Below, piece by piece: positions 33,807 through 43,295 of a DNA stretch of 64,000 nt. Positions within the stretch are counted from its first letter, which is position 1. Each line of letters starts with the position of its first letter. The notes beneath the pieces are model-generated. The model saw only the letters and a program-made list of their open reading frames with translations. It searched no databases and was not told the origin of the DNA. The translations under genes were made by a program, and so were the position numbers. The stretch lies in the NCBI GenBank assembly GCA_002261155.1, contig NKXN01000062.1, positions 1-64,000 on the forward strand, given 5' to 3'. This DNA comes from Bacillaceae bacterium SAS-127. Its GTDB lineage: Bacteria; Bacillota; Bacilli; Bacillales; Domibacillaceae.

Positions 33807-36373
33807 TTTGTATTCCATACATAGTAAACACCAACTAAACCAATGATAAGCAGTAGGAGAGAAAAGAAAAAGAAGGGAGGAGTATACGTTAATTCAATTT
33901 GGTTCCTTCCTTGTTGCAAAGAGAGACCTATAAATGCATAATTCGCTTCATAGATCGGCTGTTTTTCTCCGTTGATTCGTAGCTTCCATCCCTTTTCAAA
34001 AGGAATCGGTAAGGCCATCCATCGTTCGCCCGTTCGATTGTTGTAATCGATCGTTACTTTATTTCTTTTGATCATGATGTTTGGAGCGTAGTCTTTCTTA
34101 GTTGCGACTTCTTTCAGCACTTGATAATCTTCTTCAAATAAAGCAATGTCTCTCACTACATAATTCCCTTTTGGTACTCGAATGGATATTTTTTCTTCTT
34201 TGGGCACTCGAATCATTAAGTCATTCACATTTGTTTTGTAAATAGATTTGAATGCTTTACGGCTAGTTTCATAATCATTGACCATTAACGTAAAAGGTAA
34301 GCCATCGATATTTTCGATATGAAAGCCGACGTAATAATCAGCGGTTTTTTTATTCGGTTTTTTAGGCGTGATATCAATTCCTCCAACTTTTTCTTTAATG
34401 GTTAGCCTGTCATCTTGATAGGTTCCTCCGACTGTTTCAATGGTTGCTTGATTGATTTGGTTGTTCACGGGAGTATTTAAAGACTGATGAGGAATCGTTT
34501 CGTCTTTTAACACAATGCCTTGAAGCATCGCATGTTCACGGTCTAATACAGAGCCTTGTTGTAACTCTTTTTCACTAAAGACCTTCTTCGTTGTACGAAC
34601 AAAAGGAAGAGGCAGTGAATTTTGATAAGCGATATAGTTTTTAGTTTCTAGAGATTTTTTAAAGCCATAAGGAACGTTCGCTTGCTGTTCTTTCGGTCGC
34701 ACCCAAGCATTCGCTTGCAATAAACTATGCAAATTTGTCCGATTGCTTAACGTCGCATAGCGGCTTACACTTTCTCTCCCCATATCTATTTGCAAGTCAT
34801 TCCAATAAAAAAATAATAATTGCTGATTAAAAATACTAGAATATAAGCTCGTACCATGAAACCGTTGTACCATAGGAGTATTATTACGAATTGACACCAT
34901 CCAGTCGATTTTTTCAAGCGGCTCTTTAGCTTTTGCTTGAATTTGCTGGATCAGTTGTTGCTGCTCGATACTATTATAGGAAGCATTTTCGATCAATTCC
35001 TTCGTGACTGTTTTGACGCCAGCATGTTCTGATAAAGTCCATTGATAGAGATTGACGACTAGCAAGCTAGAAAGGATTAGCCATCCTTGTAAACACCGTA
35101 GAAGCACGGTAGATGTTTTCTGACGATAAAGTACAAGTAGTAACGTGGTGATCAATAATAGCGTGAAGCTGATTTTCTTGACGATCGAAAATGCCGTCGT
35201 GGAGTCAAGGAAGGCCGAACTGATCGAGTAAAGCGTCAGCGAGGCGATCACAGCTAGTGCCATTTCTTTCAAATTGACGTTTTTTATATGTTGCAAGCCA
35301 ACTGCGACACAGCCGGCGATAGTAAATGACAATAAATATTCAAAGCGGTATTGCGGAGCGGAAAAACCATTGAATGCACTGCCCGCGACTGGGCTATAGT
35401 GAAGAAGGATTAAGATAAAGCTAAGAAATGCAAACAGACGAAACGAGGAGTGCTTATAAAGTGATTTCGTCCATATAAATAAAACAAATATAGCTGGAAT
35501 AATAATATAACGACTAGCGAACAATGGATGATCAACTGCAGCAAACAGAGGAATCTCTGCGTTATAAGATGGACGATAATTGTTAAAGAAGCCATACGTC
35601 GCTGGGATAAAAGAGACGGCACTCAGACAAAAGCTAATTAAACCAGAAGTAATAAATAGCTTACACTGTTCGAGTTTCCCTCGTTCATTAGATGTTAAAG
35701 GGATGAACCAGCGACCGATGATATATATCGCTAAAAACACTAAATTAATGTAGGAAAAATAAAAATTATTAACGAGCATAAGAGCGACAGTAATGATGAA
35801 CGATACAGGTGCGCCTTCACGGATGACTTTTTCCGTAGCCACGATGAGCAGCGGAATCCAGATCATCGCATCTGAAAAAAACTCCCAAAAAACGACGTGA
35901 CGAAAATACATGACGGATAGACCATAGATGACTGCACCAGTAAAGGCTGCTGTCTTTTCGATGTGTAAATAACGAAACGCCCAAGTCGTGATAAATAAAA
36001 TCAAACTTAACCGGATGATACTCACCCATATAGCGATATCTGCCCAAAAATTTACATTGGGTGGATGGATGACTTGAAGCACTTCAAGCACATACACAAT
36101 AATGATTGTCAAAAAGAAGATAATGGATGTTGAGAAATAATAAGCAAGCTGACTATAAAATCCTCCCCCTAAGCCGAAGCGAAAAGAATAGAAAAAGTTA
36201 CCTTCTGTGTAATGATCATAAATAAATTGCTTAAACGGCAGCATTTGCGACAGGCCATCATTGGGCCCCAACATGTATCTTCCATTTAACCATTCTTGCA
36301 AGAAAAAAAAGTGAGCAGCTGCCGACACGAGCAGACTGCCAAAGATAAGAAGCCCTATTGATTTTCTGTTCAT
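33791..36373 (-). CDS. YfhO-family membrane glycosyltransferase
   Basis: 860 residues. About 12 to 13 membrane helices fill residues 1-430, a large extracytoplasmic domain follows, and one helix ends the protein (FFFFSLLLLIIGLVGVYYVW). The first loop carries the GT-C type acidic segment after RYMLGPNDGLSQMLPFK. B. subtilis YfhO transfers N-acetylglucosamine to lipoteichoic acid from the lipid carrier made by CsbB. Here the partner genes, a GtrA-type flippase and a CsbB-like transferase, are directly upstream and overlapping, so the same three-part scheme is likely. The sugar and acceptor are not shown by sequence. Confidence 0.85.
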   Translation of the reverse strand: MNRKSIGLLIFGSLLVSAAAHFFFLQEWLNGRYMLGPNDGLSQMLPFKQFIYDHYTEGNFFYSFRFGLGGGFYSQLAYYFSTSIIFFLTIIIVYVLEVLQVIHPPNVNFWADIAIWVSIIRLSLILFITTWAFRYLHIEKTAAFTGAVIYGLSVMYFRHVVFWEFFSDAMIWIPLLIVATEKVIREGAPVSFIITVALMLVNNFYFSYINLVFLAIYIIGRWFIPLTSNERGKLEQCKLFITSGLISFCLSAVSFIPATYGFFNNYRPSYNAEIPLFAAVDHPLFASRYIIIPAIFVLFIWTKSLYKHSSFRLFAFLSFILILLHYSPVAGSAFNGFSAPQYRFEYLLSFTIAGCVAVGLQHIKNVNLKEMALAVIASLTLYSISSAFLDSTTAFSIVKKISFTLLLITTLLLVLYRQKTSTVLLRCLQGWLILSSLLVVNLYQWTLSEHAGVKTVTKELIENASYNSIEQQQLIQQIQAKAKEPLEKIDWMVSIRNNTPMVQRFHGTSLYSSIFNQQLLFFYWNDLQIDMGRESVSRYATLSNRTNLHSLLQANAWVRPKEQQANVPYGFKKSLETKNYIAYQNSLPLPFVRTTKKVFSEKELQQGSVLDREHAMLQGIVLKDETIPHQSLNTPVNNQINQATIETVGGTYQDDRLTIKEKVGGIDITPKKPNKKTADYYVGFHIENIDGLPFTLMVNDYETSRKAFKSIYKTNVNDLMIRVPKEEKISIRVPKGNYVVRDIALFEEDYQVLKEVATKKDYAPNIMIKRNKVTIDYNNRTGERWMALPIPFEKGWKLRINGEKQPIYEANYAFIGLSLQQGRNQIELTYTPPFFFFSLLLLIIGLVGVYYVWNTKRGCH

Positions 36374-36759
36374 GCGCGAACACTCTCTTTTTTTAATATT
36401 TTTCCTGTCACGACAAATGTCACTGGCACCGATAAAAATAGAACAATAATTGGTGTAACCGTACTACTAATATGTAAATATTCAATCAACATATACATGA
36501 AGAAGGAGGTAAGACAAAAGTTGAACAATTGCGACAAAGGAAAGGTGAAAAACTTCAATAACGTCGGTTTTACTTGAAAGGTAAAGTAACAATTTAAGAA
36601 GAAAGAGATGACCAAGCTTATCAGGAAAGCTACTATATGTGACAGCATATAATTCTGGTGCAATAAAGAATGAAGCAGTAAGTAAATGGCATAGTAATGA
36701 AGAGTATTAATTCCCCCGATGATGACGAACTTGATAAATTCTTGGCCGGTTTTTCTCAT
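36370..36759 (-). CDS. GtrA/GtcA-family membrane protein
   Basis: 129 residues from ATG 36759, which follows ATGGAGTCACTT; an earlier ATG at 36771 lacks spacing. Four membrane helices are visible. The motif FVIIGGINTLHYYAIYLLL at the start is typical of GtrA/GtcA proteins, which help flip undecaprenyl-phosphate-linked sugars. It overlaps the transferase gene by 53 bases and yfhO by four, indicating a tightly coupled operon. Confidence 0.88.
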   Translation of the reverse strand: MRKTGQEFIKFVIIGGINTLHYYAIYLLLHSLLHQNYMLSHIVAFLISLVISFFLNCYFTFQVKPTLLKFFTFPLSQLFNFCLTSFFMYMLIEYLHISSTVTPIIVLFLSVPVTFVVTGKILKKESVRA

Positions 36760-37693
36760 AAGTGACTCCATTTCGAATATTGGTTTCTTGAATTAAGAAT
36801 GGAGGCCGTTTTTTTGTTTCATAGTAAATTCGCCCAATATATTCTCCAATCACACCAAGACTCACCAATTGGATCCCTCCAAGAAGTAGAACAGCTGTAA
36901 TGATCGTGAAATAGCCGGGTACAGCAACTCCATTCTTTACTATTTGAATAAATGTGATGATACTATATAAAACAGACAGCGAAAGAATCAAAGCACCTGA
37001 ATAAAAGCACAGACGGAGTGGGCGATTATTAAAGGAGACTAATCCATCTAGCCCATAATTCATTAATTTAGTGAAGGACCATTTCGTTTGTCCATTTTTA
37101 CGTAGAACATTTTCGTAATCGATAATTTTCTGTTCCATGCCAATCCAGGAAAATAGTCCTTTTGAAAAACGTTGCCCTTCATTTAATGATAAGACAGCCA
37201 TTACCGCTCGTTCACTAAGCAAGCGGAAGTCGCCGACCCCATCTTCAAGCTTCACATCGACAACTTTGTTTATTAGATGGTAATACAAGCAGGAAAAAAC
37301 CGTTCGAAGGCGCTGCTCTCCTTTTCGATTACGACGAGCAATTACTTGATCATAGCCTTCTTCCCATCCTTGAATGAGTGAAGGAATTAAATGAGGAGGG
37401 TGCTGCAAGTCTGCATCCATAATAATGACAGCTTTCCCACTCACATGTTGTAAACCAGCGACGATCGCCGCTTCCTTGCCGAAGTTACGAGAAAATGAAA
37501 TGTATTTGACTTTCGTTGATTTGGCAGAAAGTAATTTGATTTGCTGTAACGTTCGATCTGTACTAGCATCGTTGATAAAGATGATTTCCATATCATAGAT
37601 AAGAGGAGCGAATTCTTTTTTTATATTTTCATAAATTAATGCAATATTTTCTTCTTCATTGAAGGACGGAATGATGATAGAGATTTTCTTCAT
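36707..37693 (-). CDS. CsbB-like family 2 glycosyltransferase
   Basis: 328 residues from ATG 37693, eight bases after GAAGGTG; a GTG at 37705 is part of that site. The GT-A domain has SIIIPSFNEEENI, FINDASTDRT, MDADLQHPP with the metal-binding Asp residues, and VGDFRLLSERAV. Two C-terminal membrane helices follow. It matches enzymes that load a sugar onto undecaprenyl phosphate (CsbB, YkoT, GtrB). The length equals that of B. subtilis CsbB. It is the first gene of the operon with gtrA and yfhO. Confidence 0.88.
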   Translation of the reverse strand: MKKISIIIPSFNEEENIALIYENIKKEFAPLIYDMEIIFINDASTDRTLQQIKLLSAKSTKVKYISFSRNFGKEAAIVAGLQHVSGKAVIIMDADLQHPPHLIPSLIQGWEEGYDQVIARRNRKGEQRLRTVFSCLYYHLINKVVDVKLEDGVGDFRLLSERAVMAVLSLNEGQRFSKGLFSWIGMEQKIIDYENVLRKNGQTKWSFTKLMNYGLDGLVSFNNRPLRLCFYSGALILSLSVLYSIITFIQIVKNGVAVPGYFTIITAVLLLGGIQLVSLGVIGEYIGRIYYETKKRPPFLIQETNIRNGVTYEKNRPRIYQVRHHRGN

Positions 37694-37769
37694 CTTGATG
37701 AACACCTTCTTAGCGTATTTAAAGTATAGTTTTCATTCTATTGTAGTCAGGGAGAGGAGCGAATAAACA

Positions 37770-39437
37770 TTGAAAATCAAATTAAGCGATAAACACAATC
37801 CTCAGCAAAATGAGAAGTTGATTGACTCATTTTTCGAACGACCAGCTAACCAAGTTGTCGAAGAAACGATGGCTTTGTTTAATGAGCATAAGCATCGGTA
37901 TCCTCGACCGAACATGAAAGAGAAGCGTCAGCCTTGGTCATTTGCTTATTTATTCGAGCAAATGAAGTCTTTTTTGATCGGGGTATTTATGCCAAAGAAA
38001 CAAGGGAAATTACCGAGAGATGTAGGTGTTATGGTAGATGAGCAAGGAATGGTCTACCCCGGTTGGAAGGGACAATTAGAGCAACAATTTCTTCAACTTC
38101 AGAAGAGCGTTCGTCAAGTACAGGTGACCGAATTTGGTGCTATAGGAGATGGGCAAACGGACTGTACGAAAGCATTTCAACGAGCGATCGGAGACGGGAA
38201 GGTGAAAGTGGTCATCCCAGCAGGAACGTATATCGTCAAAGGTCTTCAATTGCCGTCTTGGACTTGGCTCGTTGGTGAAGGTAAGGGGAAAACGATACTG
38301 AAGTTGCATCCAGATGCACCTAAAAGTAGTTGGGTAGTGACGAATAGCGATCATAAGAAAGGGAATCATCATTTGTTTGTAGAAGAGATGAGTCTTGATT
38401 GGCATGTGGAACGACTAGGAGAGGTGGAGAGAACGAGTGTAGGCGGTAATCGTTCAAGCTGTTTAACGTATGCGAATGTCACTTATGGCTGGGTTAAAAA
38501 TGTAGAAGCGATCAATCCGGGTCTTCATTGCTTTGATATATCTTCAACGTTGTACAATTATTCAGGTGATGGCTACCGAGCACGCGGAGGCAGTCGATAT
38601 ATTTGGCTCGATGGTTTAAATGGCTATGGATTCGGGGATGACGGCATTACGACTCATCATAGTGATGACATATGGATCTCCAATTCTCATATGTGTGACC
38701 CTAGTGGCAGAGCCCATAAAAAAGGCTATTCCAATTCGAATGGCATTGAAGTGGACGACGGATCGCAAAATGTGCTGCTCGTCAACAATTCAACGGCACG
38801 CTGTTTTGGAGGAGTAGAGGTGAAAGCACATCATAACTCCTCAGCGGCGACCAATGTTCATATTGTTGGTCATCTATCCATCAATGACAATCGCTCCTTT
38901 AATTTTCGCCATATTGGTCATCATCAGAAACAGGACACCGAATCGAAAACAGCGTATAATATTACGGCTTCACGAATCGTAGCGATTGCTCCTGTTCGAA
39001 CGGACTTATATCGCGACTCTAACCCGCGAGCGTTAGTCGTCTCTGCCTATAAAAACGTGGTCATTAACCAGTTTCGTGTCATCGGCGATCCGGAATATGA
39101 TTATCGACAGCAACCTGTAATCGCTGTACAATATCGTTCGCGAAACGTGTTGTTACATCATGTGAACATTCAAGGCTTTCGAACGGCAGGATGTGATATT
39201 AAAGTTTTTGGTGGAGAGCAACGAGCTGATGATGTGCAAATTTGTCATGTATATATTAAGAATTCAGCTGCTAATGGCTTGGTAGTTGGAGCTGGTATTC
39301 AACACTTATTCATTCGACATGTTTTAGCTATGAATGTTCATGGAACTTGCGGTTGTAGTGTCATGAGTGAGAATATCACACTAGAAAAATTTATGGCAAC
39401 AGGATATGACCAAGCATATGCCATAAAAGCTAATTAA
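37770..39437 (+). CDS. Right-handed beta-helix protein (pectate-lyase-3 / GH28-GH55 type)
   Basis: 555 residues starting with TTG behind GGGAGAGGAG. Residues about 120-175 contain VTEFGAIGDGQTDCTKAFQR, the entry motif of pectate-lyase-3 and GH55-like helices. The rest shows regular short strands (NVLLVNNST, NVHIVGH, NVVINQF, NVLLHHVNI) of a parallel beta helix. The N-terminal 110 residues are helical and charged. No signal peptide is visible, which is odd for a polysaccharide-active protein and may point to a spore or phage-like origin. It is divergent from the CsbB-like operon. The substrate is unknown. Confidence 0.75.
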   Translation: MKIKLSDKHNPQQNEKLIDSFFERPANQVVEETMALFNEHKHRYPRPNMKEKRQPWSFAYLFEQMKSFLIGVFMPKKQGKLPRDVGVMVDEQGMVYPGWKGQLEQQFLQLQKSVRQVQVTEFGAIGDGQTDCTKAFQRAIGDGKVKVVIPAGTYIVKGLQLPSWTWLVGEGKGKTILKLHPDAPKSSWVVTNSDHKKGNHHLFVEEMSLDWHVERLGEVERTSVGGNRSSCLTYANVTYGWVKNVEAINPGLHCFDISSTLYNYSGDGYRARGGSRYIWLDGLNGYGFGDDGITTHHSDDIWISNSHMCDPSGRAHKKGYSNSNGIEVDDGSQNVLLVNNSTARCFGGVEVKAHHNSSAATNVHIVGHLSINDNRSFNFRHIGHHQKQDTESKTAYNITASRIVAIAPVRTDLYRDSNPRALVVSAYKNVVINQFRVIGDPEYDYRQQPVIAVQYRSRNVLLHHVNIQGFRTAGCDIKVFGGEQRADDVQICHVYIKNSAANGLVVGAGIQHLFIRHVLAMNVHGTCGCSVMSENITLEKFMATGYDQAYAIKAN

Positions 39438-39441
39438 CTAA

Positions 39442-39476
39442 AAAAGCAGCTGATTCTCGAAGAAACAGCTGCTTTT
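39442..39476 (+). terminator. Terminator after the beta-helix gene
   Basis: AAAAGCAGCTG at 39442-39452 pairs with CAGCTGCTTTT at 39466-39476. It is also usable in the minus direction. Confidence 0.7.
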
Positions 39477-39514
39477 ACTATACGATTATGTATAAATAGG
39501 TTGAAAATTTTCTA

Positions 39515-40507
39515 TCACTCGTTAGCCTCCGGTTCAGCGATCTTTTCCAAAATAGAATCTGCTGACGCTTGTCCATGAATATTTATGCGTTTGACTAAAT
39601 ATAGTGGGTCATTTGTTTGCAAATCTAGTAGTCCTGGCTCAGTAGTCAACGTCATTTCATAACCTGCTTGTTTGATGATGTCTTCTGAACTTGAACTATA
39701 GAGCCCATTTGGATAAGAAAAAGCATTTACAGGTTTTCCAAGGCGATCTTCTAAAAGCTGTTTATTTTTAGTCACGTCATTATGTACACGCTCTTCATAC
39801 TGTTGAGGTGTCTCCACTTTACCGTCTATCGTGATTGGTCGCGTTAAACTGGCGTATTTTGTATGGAGGATATCAGTGTGAGCTTGGAATAAGACTAATC
39901 CGCTATCGCTCATTTCTTTCATTTGTTCCCAAGTCATTTTAGGATATTCACTAGGATGATTTTGTGGGTTTTCAATATAATCAGTGATAATAAATATCGT
40001 AGCTTTCATATTATATTTTTGGAGAACAGGAAACACATAATTATAATTGCTTTCATATCCATCGTCTAACGTAATCATAATCGGCTTTGCTGGCATGGTT
40101 GATTTTCCATTTTTTACATCTATGATATCTTGAGTAGTTAATGTCGTGTATCCATTTTCCTGTAAAAGTTTCATTTGTTCCTCAAACACGGTTGGATCTC
40201 CAATGATCCCGTTTTGTATGTTTTTGTTTTTATCGAAATGGTGATACATGAGCACAGGGATCTTCGGAACTAGAGTGTTTTCGTTAGAAACGTTATTAAG
40301 TTGTGGATTCTGGTTCGAATGGGTGCTAGTATTTCTAGAGTTTTCTGCATGATGATCAGATGGACTATTGACTTTATGATCGATATTTTTAGTTTCAGCC
40401 CCTTGCTGTTCTACTAATTGACTATTATTTGCTAGAACCGTTGAAAATAATAGTAATAGAGCAATAGTAGTTCCGCTCAAAATACCTATGACTGTTTTTT
40501 TCTTCAA
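39515..40507 (-). CDS. Exported polysaccharide deacetylase (CE4 family)
   Basis: 330 residues. A signal or anchor helix lies at about 7-27, then a Ser/Asn/His-rich linker to about 80. The NodB domain has VLMYHHFDK, the catalytic Asp pair in MITLDDGYESNYNYV and the metal histidines in AHTDILH. FSYPNGLYSSSSEDII is another conserved block. The closest layout is that of IcaB/PgaB- or YxkH-like enzymes that remove N-acetyl groups from poly-N-acetylglucosamine or related envelope sugars. It is transcribed alone; the ribosome binding site is AAGAGGAATTCAA. Confidence 0.88.
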   Translation of the reverse strand: MKKKTVIGILSGTTIALLLLFSTVLANNSQLVEQQGAETKNIDHKVNSPSDHHAENSRNTSTHSNQNPQLNNVSNENTLVPKIPVLMYHHFDKNKNIQNGIIGDPTVFEEQMKLLQENGYTTLTTQDIIDVKNGKSTMPAKPIMITLDDGYESNYNYVFPVLQKYNMKATIFIITDYIENPQNHPSEYPKMTWEQMKEMSDSGLVLFQAHTDILHTKYASLTRPITIDGKVETPQQYEERVHNDVTKNKQLLEDRLGKPVNAFSYPNGLYSSSSEDIIKQAGYEMTLTTEPGLLDLQTNDPLYLVKRINIHGQASADSILEKIAEPEANE

Positions 40508-40862
40508 ATTTGAATTCCTCTTTTCAATATAATAAAAATATTGATGGTTTATAAAACATGAAGTTCAAGACAACGCTACTATTTTTACACCAGCGACTAA
40601 GCAATTAATCTACTACAATAAAAAACTATCAGAAATTGTCTTCTTGAACGAAACCACCTAATTAAAAACCATTACAGGGATTATATTACATTGCATCCTT
40701 AAGATTGTAAAGTAATTATTGGGATTCATAGGCATAAATGGTTTGGGGTGGTTCTAACTTGTTGTTTTAATATTGTGAGGTATTAGTAGTAAAAGTTATA
40801 ATGAGGAGAAAAAGCTCTGTGTTACAAATTTGTGTGTAAAATCACTTTTGGAGGAGGGTATT
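40508..40862. other. Intergenic region without a supported gene
   Basis: AT-rich DNA that should hold the promoter of the deacetylase (minus) and of the small membrane protein (plus). A short open plus frame (40560-40665) lacks a start codon and any resemblance that I can name. Nothing else is supported. Confidence 0.5.
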
Positions 40863-41126
40863 ATGAGTAAATCAAAGAAACTAACATATCCGCTTCTCTA
40901 TAAAATAGGGGTGGGCCTTATTATCGGTTCGGCCATCTTTTGGGTTTTTCCGTTTATTATTCCCTTTCTAGAGTTCACGACAACGATGAAAGCTGCATTA
41001 ATTACCGGCTCACTCATCTGTGCAGAAATCGTTTTTTGGCTAGGGATGTTGTTCGTTGGGAAAGAAGCGGCGATGAAGTTTCGGTCGTCAAGAAGTGTTC
41101 GAAGGTGGAAAAAAAACAAAGAATAA
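40863..41126 (+). CDS. Small two-helix membrane protein (transporter suffix domain)
   Basis: 87 residues from ATG 40863, five bases after GGAGGAGGG; an in-frame upstream ATG at 40830 has no such site. Two membrane helices with PLLYKIGVGLIIGSAIFWV and LITGSLICAEIVFWLGMLF, then VGKEAAMKFR. This is the pattern of the transporter suffix domain family, found both alone and at the ends of transporters. The role is unknown. It is a single-gene unit closed by a terminator. Confidence 0.75.
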   Translation: MSKSKKLTYPLLYKIGVGLIIGSAIFWVFPFIIPFLEFTTTMKAALITGSLICAEIVFWLGMLFVGKEAAMKFRSSRSVRRWKKNKE

Positions 41127-41128
41127 AG

Positions 41129-41160
41129 AAACTGTCTCATGTAGAGGCAGTTTTTCTTTT
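41129..41160 (+). terminator. Terminator after the small membrane protein
   Basis: AAACTGTCTC, an ATGTA loop and GAGGCAGTTT form a ten-pair stem with one wobble, followed by TTCTTTT. Confidence 0.8.
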
Positions 41161-41240
41161 TTGGTAGATTGACTGTAAAGTAACTTCATAGTAATATAAC
41201 GGTAATATTTGTAATGAATAGGTGAGGAGGTTACAGGAAC

Positions 41241-42374
41241 ATGACTAGCCAACTAGAAAGAAAGAAGCGTAGGCGATTGAAAAAACCTGTTCGGAATATA
41301 CTCATTATTTGGTGTGTTTTAATTGTAGGGCTTGTTTTTTATAATTTGACAATCAAACCAGCTAAAACATACACGAAAGAAACAGAACATACAGAAAAAG
41401 CTCAAAAAGTAGACGCTCCTAAAAAAGAGCCGATACAAACAACGATCAAAATTAGTGCCGCGGGCGATTTCACGTTAGGAACGGATGAGAATTTTACATA
41501 TGCAGGGTCATTTCCTGATGAAGCACAGAAAAACGGACTGCCTTATTTTGCGGCTGAGCTTGGCGATGTGTTTAAACAAGATGATTTATCGACAGTCAAC
41601 TTAGAAACAACTTTGACAAACGCGACTGAAAAAGCGGTGAAGAAGTTTCGATTTAAAGGAGATCCTTCTTACGTGCAAATTCTACAATATGCAGGGATTG
41701 AAGCGGTCAATTTAGCGAATAACCATACATTTGATTACTTGCAAAAGGGATATGATGATACGATCGCTACCTTAAAAAAGAATAAGATTGGTCATTTTGG
41801 CTATGAACATACATATGTGACAACGATTAAAGATGTGAAAATCGGTGTGATCGGCTATGAGGGCTGGGAAGATACTGAAGAAACGCGAGCGAAAGTGAAA
41901 GTTGGAATTGAAGAGGTGAAGAATCAAGGAGCGGAAATAGTTCTCGTTCATTTCCACTGGGGCATTGAACGCCAATATGTCCCAACCTCATCACAGCAAA
42001 CGTTGGCGCGTTTTACGATCGATAATGGAGCCGATTTAGTCCTTGGCCACCACCCGCACGTGGTGCAAGGGATTGAAGAGTACAATGGCAAGTTTATCGT
42101 CTATAGCCTTGGTAACTTTATGTTTGGAGGAAATAGAAATCCAAGTGATAAGGATACGTATGTGTTCCAACAAACATTCCATTTAACAGACGGTCAATTA
42201 ACCGATAAAAAGGAAATTAAAGTTGTGCCATTTTCGATTTCTTCTGTTTCTGAGAGAAATAATTATCAGCCTAAATTATTAACTGGAGACGAAGCGGTAA
42301 GGGTCAAAAATAAAATTATCGATGTATCGAACCAGATTAAAGGGTCTGATTGGACAAAATATGAAGTGCAATAA
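41241..42374 (+). CDS. CapA-family membrane-anchored protein
   Basis: 377 residues. One anchor helix lies at about 20-38, a Lys-rich linker follows, and the CapA metallophosphoesterase-like domain starts near residue 68. Family motifs are SAAGDFTLG, VNLETTLT, VNLANNHTFDY, HFHWGIE, LGHHPHVVQGIE and YSLGNFMFGG. In capB-capC-capA loci the family member assists poly-gamma-glutamate synthesis or export, but no capB or capC is present here. Stand-alone CapA proteins are common in Bacillus and their role is not settled. The start follows TGAGGAGGTTACAGGAAC. Confidence 0.87.
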   Translation: MTSQLERKKRRRLKKPVRNILIIWCVLIVGLVFYNLTIKPAKTYTKETEHTEKAQKVDAPKKEPIQTTIKISAAGDFTLGTDENFTYAGSFPDEAQKNGLPYFAAELGDVFKQDDLSTVNLETTLTNATEKAVKKFRFKGDPSYVQILQYAGIEAVNLANNHTFDYLQKGYDDTIATLKKNKIGHFGYEHTYVTTIKDVKIGVIGYEGWEDTEETRAKVKVGIEEVKNQGAEIVLVHFHWGIERQYVPTSSQQTLARFTIDNGADLVLGHHPHVVQGIEEYNGKFIVYSLGNFMFGGNRNPSDKDTYVFQQTFHLTDGQLTDKKEIKVVPFSISSVSERNNYQPKLLTGDEAVRVKNKIIDVSNQIKGSDWTKYEVQ

Positions 42375-42377
42375 TCG

Positions 42378-42417
42378 AAAAAATCCGTTTCGCGATCAGG
42401 CTGAAACGGATTTTTTT
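42378..42417 (+). terminator. Terminator after the CapA-family gene
   Basis: AAAATCCGTTTC at 42380-42391 pairs with GAAACGGATTTT at 42403-42414, followed by further T. Confidence 0.85.
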
Positions 42418-42513
42418 AGCTAAATGTAGTTTCACTTTATTTGCATGTTTCTCAACATTCATTAATAGATATGATAGAGCAGCACTTGATCTCATTTGTT
42501 GGAGGTGAGAGAC

Positions 42514-43242
42514 ATGCGCGTTTTTACGCATAATTTATTCACTCAGGAAGAGATGAGAAATGAGCAATTCGTACCACAATGGGTCGTGAATGAATATCAA
42601 CATTTTCACCAAGTGGTAACAGAGCGCACATTCCCTTGTACATTTGGCTTAACAGCGGAGAAAAAAGGGGAGTTGCGCTACTCTTATATTACGCATGATG
42701 ATTGGTCGAGACTGCCACAAGCGTTAGAGTCATTTATTGAGTTATTTGATTCTGATCAGCCGCTTATTCGCCATGGCTTTTTCCTATTTGTTGAACCCGA
42801 AGAAGAAGAGAAGACGCTCACGTATTACCGTCATTATTTTTGGGCGTTGTTGCAGTATTTACATGAAGTCGATCCAAAACCGTGGCCAGCCAACTATCCA
42901 AAAGATCCTGATCATCCACTATGGGCCTTTTCTTTTGCTGGAGATCCATTCTTCGTCTTCGGCAATGCCCCCGCCTATAAGCAAAGAAAAACGAGAGCCT
43001 TAGGCAATAGCCTTGTGCTTGGGTTTCAGCCAAGACGAATCTTTGATGGCCTAGAAGGAACGTCGATGAATGGTCAATTATCGAGAGAAAAAGTACGAGC
43101 CCGCGTAGAAAAATGGGATCGACTTCCGAAGCATCCAAACATTAGTCATTATGGCGACCCCGATCATCGGGAGTGGAAGCAATATTTTATTGGCGATGAC
43201 ATCTTACCAATTACGGGAAAGTGTCCGTTTCAACCAAAATAA
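42514..43242 (+). CDS. YqcI/YcgG family protein
   Basis: 242 residues from ATG 42514, which follows TTGGAGGTGAGAGAC; TTG codons at 42496-42501 are upstream in frame but lie in that site. Family blocks include FPCTFGLTAEKKGELRY, YRHYFWALLQYLHE, HPLWAFSFAGDPFFVFGNAP and GKCPF. The family is widespread in Firmicutes and actinobacteria and has no firmly known function. It forms a single-gene unit. Confidence 0.87.
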   Translation: MRVFTHNLFTQEEMRNEQFVPQWVVNEYQHFHQVVTERTFPCTFGLTAEKKGELRYSYITHDDWSRLPQALESFIELFDSDQPLIRHGFFLFVEPEEEEKTLTYYRHYFWALLQYLHEVDPKPWPANYPKDPDHPLWAFSFAGDPFFVFGNAPAYKQRKTRALGNSLVLGFQPRRIFDGLEGTSMNGQLSREKVRARVEKWDRLPKHPNISHYGDPDHREWKQYFIGDDILPITGKCPFQPK

Positions 43243-43247
43243 TCATC

Positions 43248-43289
43248 ACAGGCTTTCCAGAAGGATGTGTCTACCAATGGAAAGCCTGT
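43248..43289. terminator. Bidirectional terminator between convergent genes
   Basis: ACAGGCTTTCCA at 43248-43259 pairs with TGGAAAGCCTGT at 43278-43289, between the YqcI/YcgG gene and the minus-strand binding-protein gene. Confidence 0.75.
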
Positions 43290-43295
43290 TATTTG

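Noticed and set aside
40560-40665. Short plus-strand frame with ATIFTPATKQLIYYNKKLSE
   Set aside because: No start codon, no ribosome binding site, stop just upstream and no recognised family.
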